Assembly: GCF_900111885.1 (NCBI RefSeq)
Contig: NZ_FOKG01000015.1
Location: forward strand, 94,800-158,799
Origin: Amycolatopsis marina
GTDB lineage: Bacteria; Actinomycetota; Actinomycetes; Mycobacteriales; Pseudonocardiaceae
Direction: 5' to 3'
Length of the DNA: 64,000 nt
Shown piece by piece: positions 7,641-16,151 of this stretch. The notes below the pieces were generated by a model. The model ran no database searches and had not been told where the DNA came from. It saw only the letters and a program-made list of their open reading frames with translations. The translations under genes and the position numbers were made by a program. Numbering within the stretch: position 1 is the stretch's first letter; each line of letters begins with the position of its first letter.

Positions 7641-8165
7641 ACATAGGGCAACGATGACGAAGGACACGCGGGCGGATGCGACCATCCTCACGCTGGGCCG
7701 GGTGGCCCGGCTACACTGTGGGGTGATAACGACATAATCTTCCGCGCTCCTGCCGGGCGTCCGTCTGGGAGACGGCTCCCACTGGAGTGGTGCAGGCCAT
7801 CGCCGGAGCGCGGCGGGAGCGACCTGAAGCGGGCACATCGCCGCAGGTCGCGAACAGAAAATCTGGATCTCGCATGCGGACGTTCCGCTGCGATTCAGCG
7901 ACAACAACTGAATCACGCGGGAACCGCCGCTTGCGGCGGCCCGAGACGACGGAGGCAGGGCCGGTCCAGACGCAACCAGCGTCCACCAGCCGAAACCCAG
8001 GCCCTGGCTACGATCGGCTCGGACTTTCCGCTGCGATTCAGCGACAACAATGTGCGTGCACGCCTCGAACGGCATTCCCGCCGGTGCGGTTCGGCCCGGG
8101 AATACGGAGCCGGAGTCCAACCCCAGCGGTCGAGTGTCGCGAAATACCTGGCTGTGCGCGCTGGT
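7641..8165 (+). other. Long leader / intergenic region of the DEAD-box helicase
   Basis: Over 500 bp without a convincing gene. It holds two near-identical 31-bp direct repeats (7877-7907 and 8020-8050, one mismatch, core GCTGCGATTCAGCGACAACA) 143 bp apart, each able to fold a small GCTG/CAGC hairpin, and a GC hairpin (CCGCCG/CGGCGG) at 7922-7938. Long structured leaders are common before cold-induced DEAD-box helicase genes, so it is probably a transcribed 5' region. A small RNA cannot be excluded. Confidence 0.45.
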
Positions 8166-9908
8166 ATGAGAGAGGCGATCACTCTGACCGCGAATCCGTC
8201 CGAGAACGACGACACCACTACCACCGGCACTGACCCGGTCGCGCTGGAGCACAGCGAGAGCGGCGCCGGTGAAGCCGACCCGTCACACCCCCTCCAGGCC
8301 CGCCCCGATGTGGAGCCGGAGTCCCCAACCTTCGCCGAGTTCAACGTCCGGCCGGAGATCGTCCGTGCCCTCAACGAGGCCGGTATCGAACGCACCTTCG
8401 CCATCCAGGCGCTCACCCTGCCGCTCGCGCTGGCCGGGGACGACCTGATCGGCCAGGCCCGTACCGGCATGGGCAAGACACTCGGCTTCGGCATCCCGCT
8501 CCTGCAGCGGATCACCGTGCCCGGCGACGGCACACCGCAGGCCCTGGTCGTCGTGCCGACCCGGGAGCTCTGCCTTCAGGTCAGCCACGACCTGACCGAC
8601 GCGGGCAAGCACCTCGGTGTGCGCACGCTCGCCATCTACGGCGGCCGCCCGTACGAACCGCAGATCGAGGCCCTGCGCAAGGGTGTCGACCTGGTCATCG
8701 GCACCCCTGGCAGGCTGCTCGACCTCGCTGAGCAGCAGCACCTGGTGCTCGGGAAGGTCAAGGGCCTCGTGCTCGACGAGGCCGACGAGATGCTCGACCT
8801 CGGCTTCCTGCCGGACATCGAACGCATCCTGCGCATGGTTCCGGAGCAGCGGCAGACCATGCTGTTCTCGGCCACCATGCCCGGCCCGATCATCACGCTG
8901 GCGCGCACGTTCCTGACCCAGCCCACCCACATCAGGGCCGAGGAGAACGACGCCGGTGCCATCCACGAGCGGACCACCCAGTTCGTCTACCGGGCCCACT
9001 CGATGGACAAGCCCGAGCTGATCGCCCGCGCCCTGCAGGCCGAGGGCCGCGGCCTTTCGATGATCTTCACGCGGACCAAGCGGACCGCGCAGAAGGTGGC
9101 CGACGAGCTCGCCGAGCGGGGCTTCGCGGCCGCGGCGGTGCACGGAGACCTCGGTCAGGGCGCCCGTGAGCAGGCCCTGCGCGCGTTCCGCAGCGGCAAG
9201 GTGGACGTGCTGGTCGCCACCGACGTCGCCGCTCGCGGTATCGACGTCGAGGACGTCACGCACGTGATCAACTACCAGTCCCCGGACGACGAGAAGACCT
9301 ACGTGCACCGCATCGGCCGGACAGGGCGTGCGGGCAAGACCGGCGTCGCGATCACCCTGGTCGACTGGGACGACATGCCGCGCTGGAAGCTCATCTCCGA
9401 CGCACTGAAGCTGGAGAAGCCGGAGCCGGTGGAGACGTACTCCACCTCGGCGCACCTGTTCAGCGACCTTGGCATCCCCTCGGACGCGACCGGCAGGCTG
9501 CCACTGGCCAAGCGGACCCGCGCCGGCCTCTCGGCCGAGCGCGAGGAGGACCTCGGCGGCAAGCGCAGGAGCAAGACAGGGCGGGAGGCGAGTCGCCCGG
9601 CCCGCACCACGAAGCCGCGCAGGCGCACCAGGGGCGGAGCCGACGCGGCTGCCGCCATCGAGGCTGCCGACGCGGCCGGTTCCGGCGAGCAGGACGAGCC
9701 CGGCAGGGAGGCACGCGGTGAGGCCCGCAGGCCGCGCCGCAGGACTCGCGGTGCGGGCAGCGGCAGCAAGCCCGCCACCGAGCAGACCGCGGCTGGCGAC
9801 AAGGCCGAGTCCGGAACCGGGGAGAACGGCGAGCGTCCCGCCCGCCGTCGCCGCCGTCGCCGTTCCGGCTCACCAAACGGCGCCAACACGCCCGCTTCGG
9901 CAGACTGA
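8166..9908 (+). CDS. rhlE: DEAD-box ATP-dependent RNA helicase
   Basis: 580 residues. All superfamily-2 motifs are present in order: Q-motif FAIQALT (78-84), Walker A ARTGMGKT (98-105), PTREL, TPGRL, DEAD, SAT, then HGDLGQ, ATDVAARGID and HRIGRTGRAG in the second RecA domain. The last 130 residues are a basic low-complexity tail with RRPRRRTRG blocks and a final run of seven arginines, as in RNA-binding tails of actinomycete RhlE/CsdA-type helicases. It would unwind structured RNA in degradation or ribosome assembly. The ATG at 8166 was chosen; ribosome site is weak. The gene follows the order rhlE-Rv3212 of mycobacteria. Confidence 0.95.
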   Translation: MREAITLTANPSENDDTTTTGTDPVALEHSESGAGEADPSHPLQARPDVEPESPTFAEFNVRPEIVRALNEAGIERTFAIQALTLPLALAGDDLIGQARTGMGKTLGFGIPLLQRITVPGDGTPQALVVVPTRELCLQVSHDLTDAGKHLGVRTLAIYGGRPYEPQIEALRKGVDLVIGTPGRLLDLAEQQHLVLGKVKGLVLDEADEMLDLGFLPDIERILRMVPEQRQTMLFSATMPGPIITLARTFLTQPTHIRAEENDAGAIHERTTQFVYRAHSMDKPELIARALQAEGRGLSMIFTRTKRTAQKVADELAERGFAAAAVHGDLGQGAREQALRAFRSGKVDVLVATDVAARGIDVEDVTHVINYQSPDDEKTYVHRIGRTGRAGKTGVAITLVDWDDMPRWKLISDALKLEKPEPVETYSTSAHLFSDLGIPSDATGRLPLAKRTRAGLSAEREEDLGGKRRSKTGREASRPARTTKPRRRTRGGADAAAAIEAADAAGSGEQDEPGREARGEARRPRRRTRGAGSGSKPATEQTAAGDKAESGTGENGERPARRRRRRRSGSPNGANTPASAD

Positions 9909-9954
9909 AGGCGATCTTCGGCCGACACTGTCCGATCGGGAGCAGAAGGCATGA

Positions 9955-11493
9955 GTGACCGTGAGTGACAGCACGTCCGGGAACAGCGGATCGCCTGATC
10001 ATGGCGATCCGCGCAACTCGGCCGACGCACTCCCGCCATCGAGGCGTCAGGGCGTCGACCAGCAGCACGGGACAGTCCCCGGAAGTCAGAGCCATGGCGA
10101 CTCGATCGCGGATCCGAGTTCTCCGACAGGCACCGACAGCACTTTCGGGAACGCCGGTGGCCGCCACCGCAGGCCCGCCTCGCCGGAATCGTCTCCGGGG
10201 TATCCGCAGGACGACACGCAGGACACCGACGAGCTCCCGGCCTTCCGGCCACCGGCCGGAAGGCCGGCCCGCCGTTCCCCCTGGAGCACAGGGCGGGACC
10301 GGGTGGCGGTAGCGCTGGTCGTGCTCGGATGCGTGTTGCTCGCGGGGACCGTCTGGGCGTTCAGCGACCAGCGGGGGACCGTGCAGCAGAACGCGGAGCC
10401 ACCGCCGCCGCTACCCGCCGCACCGGCTTCGGTACCGGGCACACTCACCGAGATGTGGCGGGCGCCCAGTTCGGCCACACCCGTGCCGGTTGCCGAAGGG
10501 GCCACCGTGGTCACCGGCGACGGTGGCGAGGTGGCGGGCCGGGACGCACTGACCGGGCAGGTCCGCTGGCGGTACGGGCGGGACCTGCCACTCTGCACCG
10601 TGGCCCCGGCCTGGAATCGGGTGCTCGCCGTGTACAGCAAGACCGGCGCGGCGGGCGCCACCGGGTGCAGTGAGGTCACCCAGCTCGACCCCGGCACCGG
10701 TGGGCGGACTGCTCAGCGCAACGGCGACGCCGAGCTGGGCACCCGCCTGGTGGTCGGCGAGCGACACGTCACCACCACCGGCAGCCGACTGCTCAACACC
10801 TGGCGCGATGACCTGGTCAAGAGCAACGAGTACGGCCAGGTCCCCGCGCTGGTGAACCCCGAGAAGCAGCCGCGCACCGGCTGCGCGTTCGCCTCCGTCG
10901 CCGCGACCTCCGGGAAGGTCGGCGTGGTCGAACGCTGCCCCGAGGACCCGGCGGACCGGCTGACCGTGTTCAAGGCGGCTCCGGACAAGAGTGACAAGCC
11001 CGAAGTCGAGTACAGCACGGTGCTGGCCGGCGGCTCGGCACAACTGGTGGCGCTGACGGAGAAGGCCGCCGCTGTCGCGCTGCCTGAGCAGAGCCGGCTG
11101 GTCATCTACGACGTGGAGGGCCGCGAGCGGGCCGCGTACCCGCTCGACCTGCCCGCGGGCGACCTGTCGGAAGACCCCAGCGGCGGTGTGGTTCCAACGG
11201 CACAGGGCGAGGCGAACATCTACTGGTTCACCGGTTCGCGCACCATGGCCCTGGCCAAGGACGACCTGACCCCGAGGTGGACGGTCAACAACACCCTGGG
11301 CGCGGGCACGCTGTTCGCCGGCCAGTTCGTCGTGCCCATCGAAGGCGGCCTCGTGGTGATCGACGAGGCTGACGGCGGGACCGTGCGGACCATCGGCGTC
11401 GACCGGCGTGAGCACTCCGGCCCGGTGGCGCTGTCCTCGACCGGCCCGGTCCTGCTCGAACAACGCGGGGACACCGTGGTGGCCCTGCGATGA
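9955..11493 (+). CDS. Membrane-anchored PQQ-like beta-propeller protein (Rv3212-like)
   Basis: 512 residues. A disordered proline/serine-rich cytoplasmic part of about 105 residues is followed by one membrane segment (VAVALVVLGCVLLAGTVWAF) and then an extracytoplasmic domain. That domain has PQQ-type propeller features such as EVAGRDALTGQVRWRYGRD and GGLVVIDEADGGTVR. The double GTG start at 9955/9961 follows AGCAGAAGG. It sits 46 bp after the helicase and overlaps the next hydrolase by four bases (ATGA), so the three may form one unit, as in M. tuberculosis, where Rv3212 follows rhlE. The function is unknown; a scaffold at the envelope is a guess. Confidence 0.8.
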   Translation: MTVSDSTSGNSGSPDHGDPRNSADALPPSRRQGVDQQHGTVPGSQSHGDSIADPSSPTGTDSTFGNAGGRHRRPASPESSPGYPQDDTQDTDELPAFRPPAGRPARRSPWSTGRDRVAVALVVLGCVLLAGTVWAFSDQRGTVQQNAEPPPPLPAAPASVPGTLTEMWRAPSSATPVPVAEGATVVTGDGGEVAGRDALTGQVRWRYGRDLPLCTVAPAWNRVLAVYSKTGAAGATGCSEVTQLDPGTGGRTAQRNGDAELGTRLVVGERHVTTTGSRLLNTWRDDLVKSNEYGQVPALVNPEKQPRTGCAFASVAATSGKVGVVERCPEDPADRLTVFKAAPDKSDKPEVEYSTVLAGGSAQLVALTEKAAAVALPEQSRLVIYDVEGRERAAYPLDLPAGDLSEDPSGGVVPTAQGEANIYWFTGSRTMALAKDDLTPRWTVNNTLGAGTLFAGQFVVPIEGGLVVIDEADGGTVRTIGVDRREHSGPVALSSTGPVLLEQRGDTVVALR

Positions 11494-12395
11494 CGGAGAC
11501 GGGACGAGTTTCCACCGCGGCCCAGCTCACCACCCACAACGGCGCACGGATCGACCTGCCCGGACCGTACGGGCCGATCGCCGCGCTGCGCGGCGCCGAG
11601 CCCGCGGGCACGGCGAAGGGGACCGTGTTGCTCGTACCCGGATACACCGGTTCCAAGGAGGACTTCGCCCCTCTGCTCGACGGGTGTTCGGCGGCCGGGT
11701 TTCTCGCGGTGACGGTGGACCTGCCAGGGCAGTACGAGTCGCCGGGCCCGGACGACGAGAGCGCCTACCAGCCCGCCGCCCTCGGCCAGGTGGTGGCCGA
11801 TCTCGTCGCACACCTCGGCGCGAACGGCGGTCCGGTCCTGCTGCTCGGTCACTCCTTCGGCGGCCTCGTGGTCCGGGGTGCGGTGCTGGCCGGCGCGCGG
11901 ATCGCGGGCCTGACGCTGCTCGGCAGCGGACCCGGCAGGTTGGCCGAGGGCATGCGGCGCGACGCCCTCGACACGGGTGAACCACTGTTGCGGACCGAAG
12001 GGCCGGAGGCCGCCTACGCCGTGCGGGAGCGGGTGAACGCACGGTTCCCGGCGTGGCAGGCGACTCCGGCTGCGCTCAAGGAGTTTCTGCGCACGCGGTT
12101 CGTCGCCTCCAGCGCCTCGGGTCTGCTCGGAATGGCCCAGGCGCTGCGCACGGAACCCGACCTGGTCGATGCGCTGGCCCGGGCGCTGCGCGGATCCGGT
12201 ACTCCCGGTCTGGTGGTGGCAGGCGAGCACGACGACGCGTGGAGCGTCCCGGAGCAGCGAGAGATGGCTGGCCGACTCGGCGCCGGGTTCGCCTTGGTCG
12301 AGAACGCCGCGCACTCCCCCAACACCGAGAACCCCGCGGCGCTCCTGAACATCCTCGTCGCCACGTGGCGATCCTGGCTCTCCCCCACGTCCTGA
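11490..12395 (+). CDS. Alpha/beta hydrolase
   Basis: 301 residues. It shows LLVPGYTGSKEDF (oxyanion loop), VDLPGQYESPGPDD, nucleophile elbow LLGHSFGGLV, acid in AGEHDDAWS and histidine in NAAHSPNTENP, so the triad is complete. The start ATG overlaps the stop of the propeller gene (ATGA), which suggests coupled translation. The hydrolase is probably cytoplasmic, since no signal peptide is present. Substrate unknown. The gene is followed by hairpin element A copy 2 and converges on a membrane-protein gene. Confidence 0.85.
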   Translation: MTETGRVSTAAQLTTHNGARIDLPGPYGPIAALRGAEPAGTAKGTVLLVPGYTGSKEDFAPLLDGCSAAGFLAVTVDLPGQYESPGPDDESAYQPAALGQVVADLVAHLGANGGPVLLLGHSFGGLVVRGAVLAGARIAGLTLLGSGPGRLAEGMRRDALDTGEPLLRTEGPEAAYAVRERVNARFPAWQATPAALKEFLRTRFVASSASGLLGMAQALRTEPDLVDALARALRGSGTPGLVVAGEHDDAWSVPEQREMAGRLGAGFALVENAAHSPNTENPAALLNILVATWRSWLSPTS

Positions 12396-12409
12396 CATCG
12401 GTCACCCTT

Positions 12410-12540
12410 GGTGCGTCTGCAAGTACCACCATGCAAGATCAACTTGTGCTTTTTCTATCGCCTATCCAGCGGGCACAGCTCCCACTTGGCGGTAGAAAAC
12501 TGCGATCTCGATCTTACTTGGGCGTACTTGCAGACGCACC
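12410..12540. repeat. Intergenic hairpin element A, copy 2
   Basis: The ends are inverted repeats with 17 perfect terminal bases (GGTGCGTCTGCAAGTAC and its complement). The arm continues imperfectly through CCACCATGCAAGATC, matching the arm of the copy at 1354-1464. The middle has a weaker hairpin with CACTTGGCGGTAG. Like copy 1 it lies between convergent genes (12395 and 12582). The different flanking bases show it is not part of a larger duplication. Confidence 0.85.
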
Positions 12541-12581
12541 ATCCCTGGAGGCGAGCGGGCTGGATTGGGGCGGGGCGCCGG

Positions 12582-12932
12582 TCAGGCCCACCAGAAGAGC
12601 CAGAGGGTGGTGAAGGCGAGGAGCAGGACGGCGGCCGCGGCCAGCGCGGCCGGTCCGCCGTGGGCACGGTCGGCGATCCGCTGCGCCACCACGGCGAGCG
12701 CGGCCCCGACGACGTGCCCGACCACCATGAACGGGCCGGGCCCTTCGGACGCGCTCACCAAACCGGCGATCTGCGCGCCGAGGACGATCACCGCCAGCAC
12801 CACGAGCCCGGCCACGAGGGAACCGGTCAGCCCACGCCACCACCGGCCGCGCCTGGTGCGGCGGTTGCTCGACTGCCCGGCATCCACCCTGGCGACCGGT
12901 TCGAGCTCGCTCGTCACCTCGGGTGCGTGCAT
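12582..12932 (-). CDS. Small membrane protein, function unknown
   Basis: 116 residues from the ATG at 12932 (an in-frame TTG at 12956 would add 8). A basic cytoplasmic N-terminus (SSNRRTRRGRWW) is followed by about three hydrophobic segments: GSLVAGLVVLAVIVLGAQIAGL, FMVVGHVVGAALAVVAQ and ALAAAAVLLLAFTTLWLFWWA at the C-terminus. I do not recognise a named family. It faces the nuclease gene in the same direction (13047-13958), separated by 114 bp, and converges on the hydrolase gene. Confidence 0.7.
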   Translation of the reverse strand: MHAPEVTSELEPVARVDAGQSSNRRTRRGRWWRGLTGSLVAGLVVLAVIVLGAQIAGLVSASEGPGPFMVVGHVVGAALAVVAQRIADRAHGGPAALAAAAVLLLAFTTLWLFWWA

Positions 12933-13046
12933 TCGGCTCCGTGACCTCTCTGCCAATTTCCTGCCCCGTCGTTGCTGTCGCTCAGTGCCTGTGGCGAGAA
13001 CTCGGGCCGCAATCGAGTCGCCGGGCCACCGTTCCCAGACGCTCGC

Positions 13047-13958
13047 TCAGGGCGCCAGCAGATCCCACGATCGGGCCGCGGGCGCGGCCGCCTGCCCTGG
13101 GGCACAGCTCGGCCGGAAGTCGCACGCGGCGCAGTGCCCGCCCGTCCTCGCGGGAAACAGCTCGTCGGCGCTCCCGCCGTCCGTCAGGGTATCCGTCGCA
13201 ACCCGCACGGCGTCGGCGGTCTCTTCGGCCTCCACCAGGTGCCGGTCGAGACTGGCGCGCGTGTGCTCGAACCCGGCGACGGTGTTGCTGGGCAGGTGGT
13301 GCAACTCCACTCGGCGACACGGCGCCCGCAGCTCCTGCTCGGCCGCGACGGCGTACAGGGCGAGCGCGCGGGCGGCACCCGCGTCGCGTTCGTCCGGCAT
13401 TCGTCGACCCGTCTTGCCCACCCGTCTCCCACCACCACCCAAACCGAGACGCTCCGCGCCACCCGTCTTGTAGTCGACGATCACCAGCTCGCCACCGCGC
13501 TCGTCGATGCGGTCCACACGACCCTCGACGATCATCGTGGCCGACGCGGAACCGTCGGAACCCGCCCGCGCCGAAACCCAGCGCTCGAGACCGACCGGTT
13601 CGATCGAAACGTCCTGGTGCTCGACGTACTCCGCGACCCAGCCCTTCGCCCGCTCGCGGTAGTGCGCGGCCTGCTGTGCGTCGAGGAACCCGGCGTCCTT
13701 CCAGTGCTCGCTCACCAGTGCCGCAGCTCTGGCCGGAGTCCGTTTCGCGGCCGGCAGGAGGAACAGCGCGCGCAGGGCGTTGTGCACCACGGCGCCGAGC
13801 GTGCTGTTGGCCCACGCGCCCGTGCGTCGTGGCGCAGGCCGATCGAGGTACGTCATGCGGTAGCGGCGCGGGCAATCCACGAACGTGGACAGGCGCGCGG
13901 GCGTGACCCTGGACAGCTTGCGCTGTTGCACGCCGAAGTCGAACCCGAGCTGGGACAT
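13047..13958 (-). CDS. RecB-family PD-(D/E)XK nuclease, carrying an 18-residue insert
   Basis: 303 residues. The N-terminus LSTFVDCPRRYRMTYLD and C-terminus GGHCAACDFRPSCAPG give the four cysteines of an iron-sulfur-cluster RecB/Cas4-like nuclease. The catalytic part shows EGRVDRIDE and IVDYKTG (Asp-x-Lys). Straight after KTG lies an extra 18 residues (GAERLGLGGGGRRVGKTG) coded by a 54-bp element at 13417-13470. If it is removed the text reads KTGRRMPDERDA..ALALYA, as expected for the family. The protein may still be active, since the insert follows the lysine by a few residues in a surface loop. The start ATG at 13958 is supported by the family-like opening. Confidence 0.85.
   Translation of the reverse strand: MSQLGFDFGVQQRKLSRVTPARLSTFVDCPRRYRMTYLDRPAPRRTGAWANSTLGAVVHNALRALFLLPAAKRTPARAAALVSEHWKDAGFLDAQQAAHYRERAKGWVAEYVEHQDVSIEPVGLERWVSARAGSDGSASATMIVEGRVDRIDERGGELVIVDYKTGGAERLGLGGGGRRVGKTGRRMPDERDAGAARALALYAVAAEQELRAPCRRVELHHLPSNTVAGFEHTRASLDRHLVEAEETADAVRVATDTLTDGGSADELFPARTGGHCAACDFRPSCAPGQAAAPAARSWDLLAP
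13407..13470. repeat. 54-bp in-frame element inside nuclease gene, with 10-bp direct repeats
   Basis: The decamer ACCCGTCTTG occurs at 13407-13416 and 13461-13470, exactly 54 bp apart. The sequence between (13418-13463) matches about 40 of 46 bases with each unit of the tandem repeat at 46775-46882, but in the opposite orientation relative to the host gene. 54 is a multiple of three, so the frame is kept. The direct repeats look like a target-site duplication, or a slippage scar. Confidence 0.8.
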
Positions 13959-14004
13959 CCGCTCACCCCCGGCCGTCCACCCTACTCAGGGGGTAGGACA
14001 ACTC

Positions 14005-14631
14005 TCAGACTCCCGCGACGAAACCACGGACCGCGTCGGCCACAAGTTCCACCGCGATCGCGGCGAGCAGCAGACCGGCGATCTTGGCCAGCAGGGTGAT
14101 CCCGCTCTCCTTGATCACCCGGATGACCACGCCCGAGTAGCGCATGCACAGGAAGAGCACCAGGTGCACGGTGACGATCGCCAGTGCCAGCGCGATGTAG
14201 GCGCCGAGCTGGCCGTCGGCCTGGCGGACGAACACGATCGTGGCCGCGATGGCGCCCGGCCCGGCCAGCAGCGGGGTACCCAGCGGGACAAGTGCGACGT
14301 TGACGTCCTCGGTGGCTTCCGGCTGCGCGCTGTTCTTCCCGGTCAGCAGGTCCAGCGCGATGAGCAGCAGCAACAGCCCACCGGCGCCCTGCAGCGCGGG
14401 AATGCCGATGCCGAGGTAGGCCAGGATCGCCTGACCGGCAACCGCGAACAACGTGATCACCAGCAGCGAGACCAGCACGGCCTGCCGAGCCGCGCGGGCG
14501 CGGGCGGCGACCGGCTTGCGCCCGGTGAGGCTGAGGAACACCGGCACGGTCCCGGGCGGATCCATGATCACGACAAGGGTGATCGACGCCTCCATGAAGA
14601 GCTTGGCGTCGAAGAAGTCCTGCAGCGCCAT
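14005..14631 (-). CDS. marC: MarC-family integral membrane protein
   Basis: 208 residues with six hydrophobic segments. The family hallmarks are VVIMDPPGTVPVFLSLTG near the start, a GGLLLLLIALDLL middle and PLLAGPGAIAATIVF. MarC/UPF0056 proteins are inner-membrane proteins once linked to multiple antibiotic resistance; that link was later withdrawn and their transport substrate is unknown. The start overlaps the stop of the PHP phosphoesterase gene (TGATG at 14631), so both are likely translated from one message. The nuclease gene follows 46 bp later. Confidence 0.9.
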   Translation of the reverse strand: MALQDFFDAKLFMEASITLVVIMDPPGTVPVFLSLTGRKPVAARARAARQAVLVSLLVITLFAVAGQAILAYLGIGIPALQGAGGLLLLLIALDLLTGKNSAQPEATEDVNVALVPLGTPLLAGPGAIAATIVFVRQADGQLGAYIALALAIVTVHLVLFLCMRYSGVVIRVIKESGITLLAKIAGLLLAAIAVELVADAVRGFVAGV

Positions 14632-15500
14632 CAGGCTGCTCCGCCGACGGCGACGGTGGCGCCACTGGACCTCGCGATCAGCGCCTCGAGCATCGCCGGG
14701 TCCGTCGTCTCCTGGCCGAGCGCGATCGTCTTGTTCGTGCCGTGATAGTCACTGGAGCCGGTTTGCAGCAGGCCGAGACCGTCCGCGAGCTCCCGGAGCT
14801 CGGCTCGGGTGTCCTCGTCGTGGTTGGGGTGGTCGACCTCGAGCCCCGCGAGTCCGCGTGCCGCGAGGTCCTCGATCACCCTCGGGGTCACGGTCGGACC
14901 GCGGGAACTGGCGAACGGGTGCGCCAGAACGGTCACCCCACCCGCGTCGGCGATCATGTCGATGGCCGCTTCGACCGGCGTGTCCTGTCGCGGCAGGTAG
15001 TAGCCCCGCCCGTTGCCGAGATAACCGGCGAACGCCTCGTCCACGCTGGCGACCACACCGGCGCGCATCAGCGCCTGGGCCAGGTGCGGACGGCCTGCGG
15101 GAGCGTCGGGGTGCAGCAGGCCCATGACCTCGTCCGGGTCGATCGGCAGCCCGTCCTCGGCCATCCGCACGGCCATCGACCGCAGCCGGGCCCTGCGCTC
15201 GCCACGCAGCCGCAGTTGCTCGGAAACGATCGCGGGCGAGGTCGGATCGAACAGGTACGCCAGTAGGTGCACGCTGACGTACCTACCGGCGGTGTCGACG
15301 GACACGCAGGACAACTCGGCCCCGGGAATCAGCCGCAGCCCGGGCGGCAGCGCCTCGATGGCAGGCTCCCAGCCCGCCGTGGTGTCGTGGTCGGTCAGGG
15401 CGATGACGTCGAGGCCGGCTTTCGCCGCGGCAGCGACCAGTTCGGCGGGACTGTCGGTTCCGTCCGACACCGTGGAATGGGTATGCAGGTCGATGCGCAC
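14631..15500 (-). CDS. PHP-domain metal-dependent phosphoesterase
   Basis: 289 residues. PHP motifs are DLHTHSTVSDGTDSP (residues 4-18), ALTDHDTTAGW (35-45), GAELSCV, VTVLAHPF and the final GSSDYHGTNK. They place it with the YciV/TrpH-type group that removes phosphate from 3',5'-nucleoside bisphosphates and trims RNA 5' ends in some bacteria. Metal-binding histidines and aspartates are all visible. The ATG at 15500 is followed directly by the motif, so the start is clear. The downstream overlap with marC suggests an operon. Confidence 0.9.
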   Translation of the reverse strand: MRIDLHTHSTVSDGTDSPAELVAAAAKAGLDVIALTDHDTTAGWEPAIEALPPGLRLIPGAELSCVSVDTAGRYVSVHLLAYLFDPTSPAIVSEQLRLRGERRARLRSMAVRMAEDGLPIDPDEVMGLLHPDAPAGRPHLAQALMRAGVVASVDEAFAGYLGNGRGYYLPRQDTPVEAAIDMIADAGGVTVLAHPFASSRGPTVTPRVIEDLAARGLAGLEVDHPNHDEDTRAELRELADGLGLLQTGSSDYHGTNKTIALGQETTDPAMLEALIARSSGATVAVGGAA

Positions 15501-15571
15501 CCGCCCATTCTGAACGAGGGGTCACCCGGCTGCGTTGTGAGCCCCTTCGGCGCACTGCCGGGATGGTCCCC

Positions 15572-16132
15572 TCAGCCGACCATCCGCTTGCCCCTGGCCG
15601 CACGTTGGGCCTTGATCATCGAGAACCGCTCGGCCTGCTTCTGCTTGTCGCCGAAGACGAGTTCGGAGATCGTGTCGTAGAACTCCTCCGGCTTCGGCAG
15701 GTAGGAGATGTTGTTCAGCGCCTGGATCTGCCCCGCGGACTCCACGACCATCGTGCCGTAGCCGAGCATCCGGCCCCAGAAGGATCGCTGATAGGTCAGG
15801 TCGGTGACCTTGCTGATCGGCATCATCAGCACCTTGGTGGTCCAGACCCCGGTGGTCATGATGAATCGTTTGTCGGTCACGACCAGCCGTTCGACCCACC
15901 ACTCCATCACGATGTAGGTGAATCGCAGCACCACGAGAAGGGCCGCGTACCAGAGCACGTTCTGCACGACCCACATCGAAGGGGGCAGCAGGTAGGAGAC
16001 CATCACGAAGATAGCGATCAGCGCGATGGCCTCGAACGCGTCCCAGGCCAGAGACGCCCAGTGCCTGCGGACCCGGATGACCCTGCGCTCGGTGTCGAGC
16101 AGGTACTCATCGGGGTCTCGTGGCGCGAACAT
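15572..16132 (-). CDS. PH-domain (YdbS-like) membrane protein
   Basis: 186 residues. Two hydrophobic helices (about residues 28-70: WDAFEAIALIAIFVMVSYLL and WYAALLVVLRFTYIVMEWW) are followed by a bacterial PH domain with the typical VERLVVTDKRFIMTTGV turn and ISKVTDLTYQRS. The domain probably lies on the cytoplasmic side. The C-terminus is basic (QRAARGKRMVG). The next gene upstream on the same strand is a 53-residue membrane peptide 19 bp away, probably in the same transcript. Role unknown. Confidence 0.85.
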   Translation of the reverse strand: MFAPRDPDEYLLDTERRVIRVRRHWASLAWDAFEAIALIAIFVMVSYLLPPSMWVVQNVLWYAALLVVLRFTYIVMEWWVERLVVTDKRFIMTTGVWTTKVLMMPISKVTDLTYQRSFWGRMLGYGTMVVESAGQIQALNNISYLPKPEEFYDTISELVFGDKQKQAERFSMIKAQRAARGKRMVG

Positions 16133-16151
16133 ACCCGAAGACTAACGGCGA

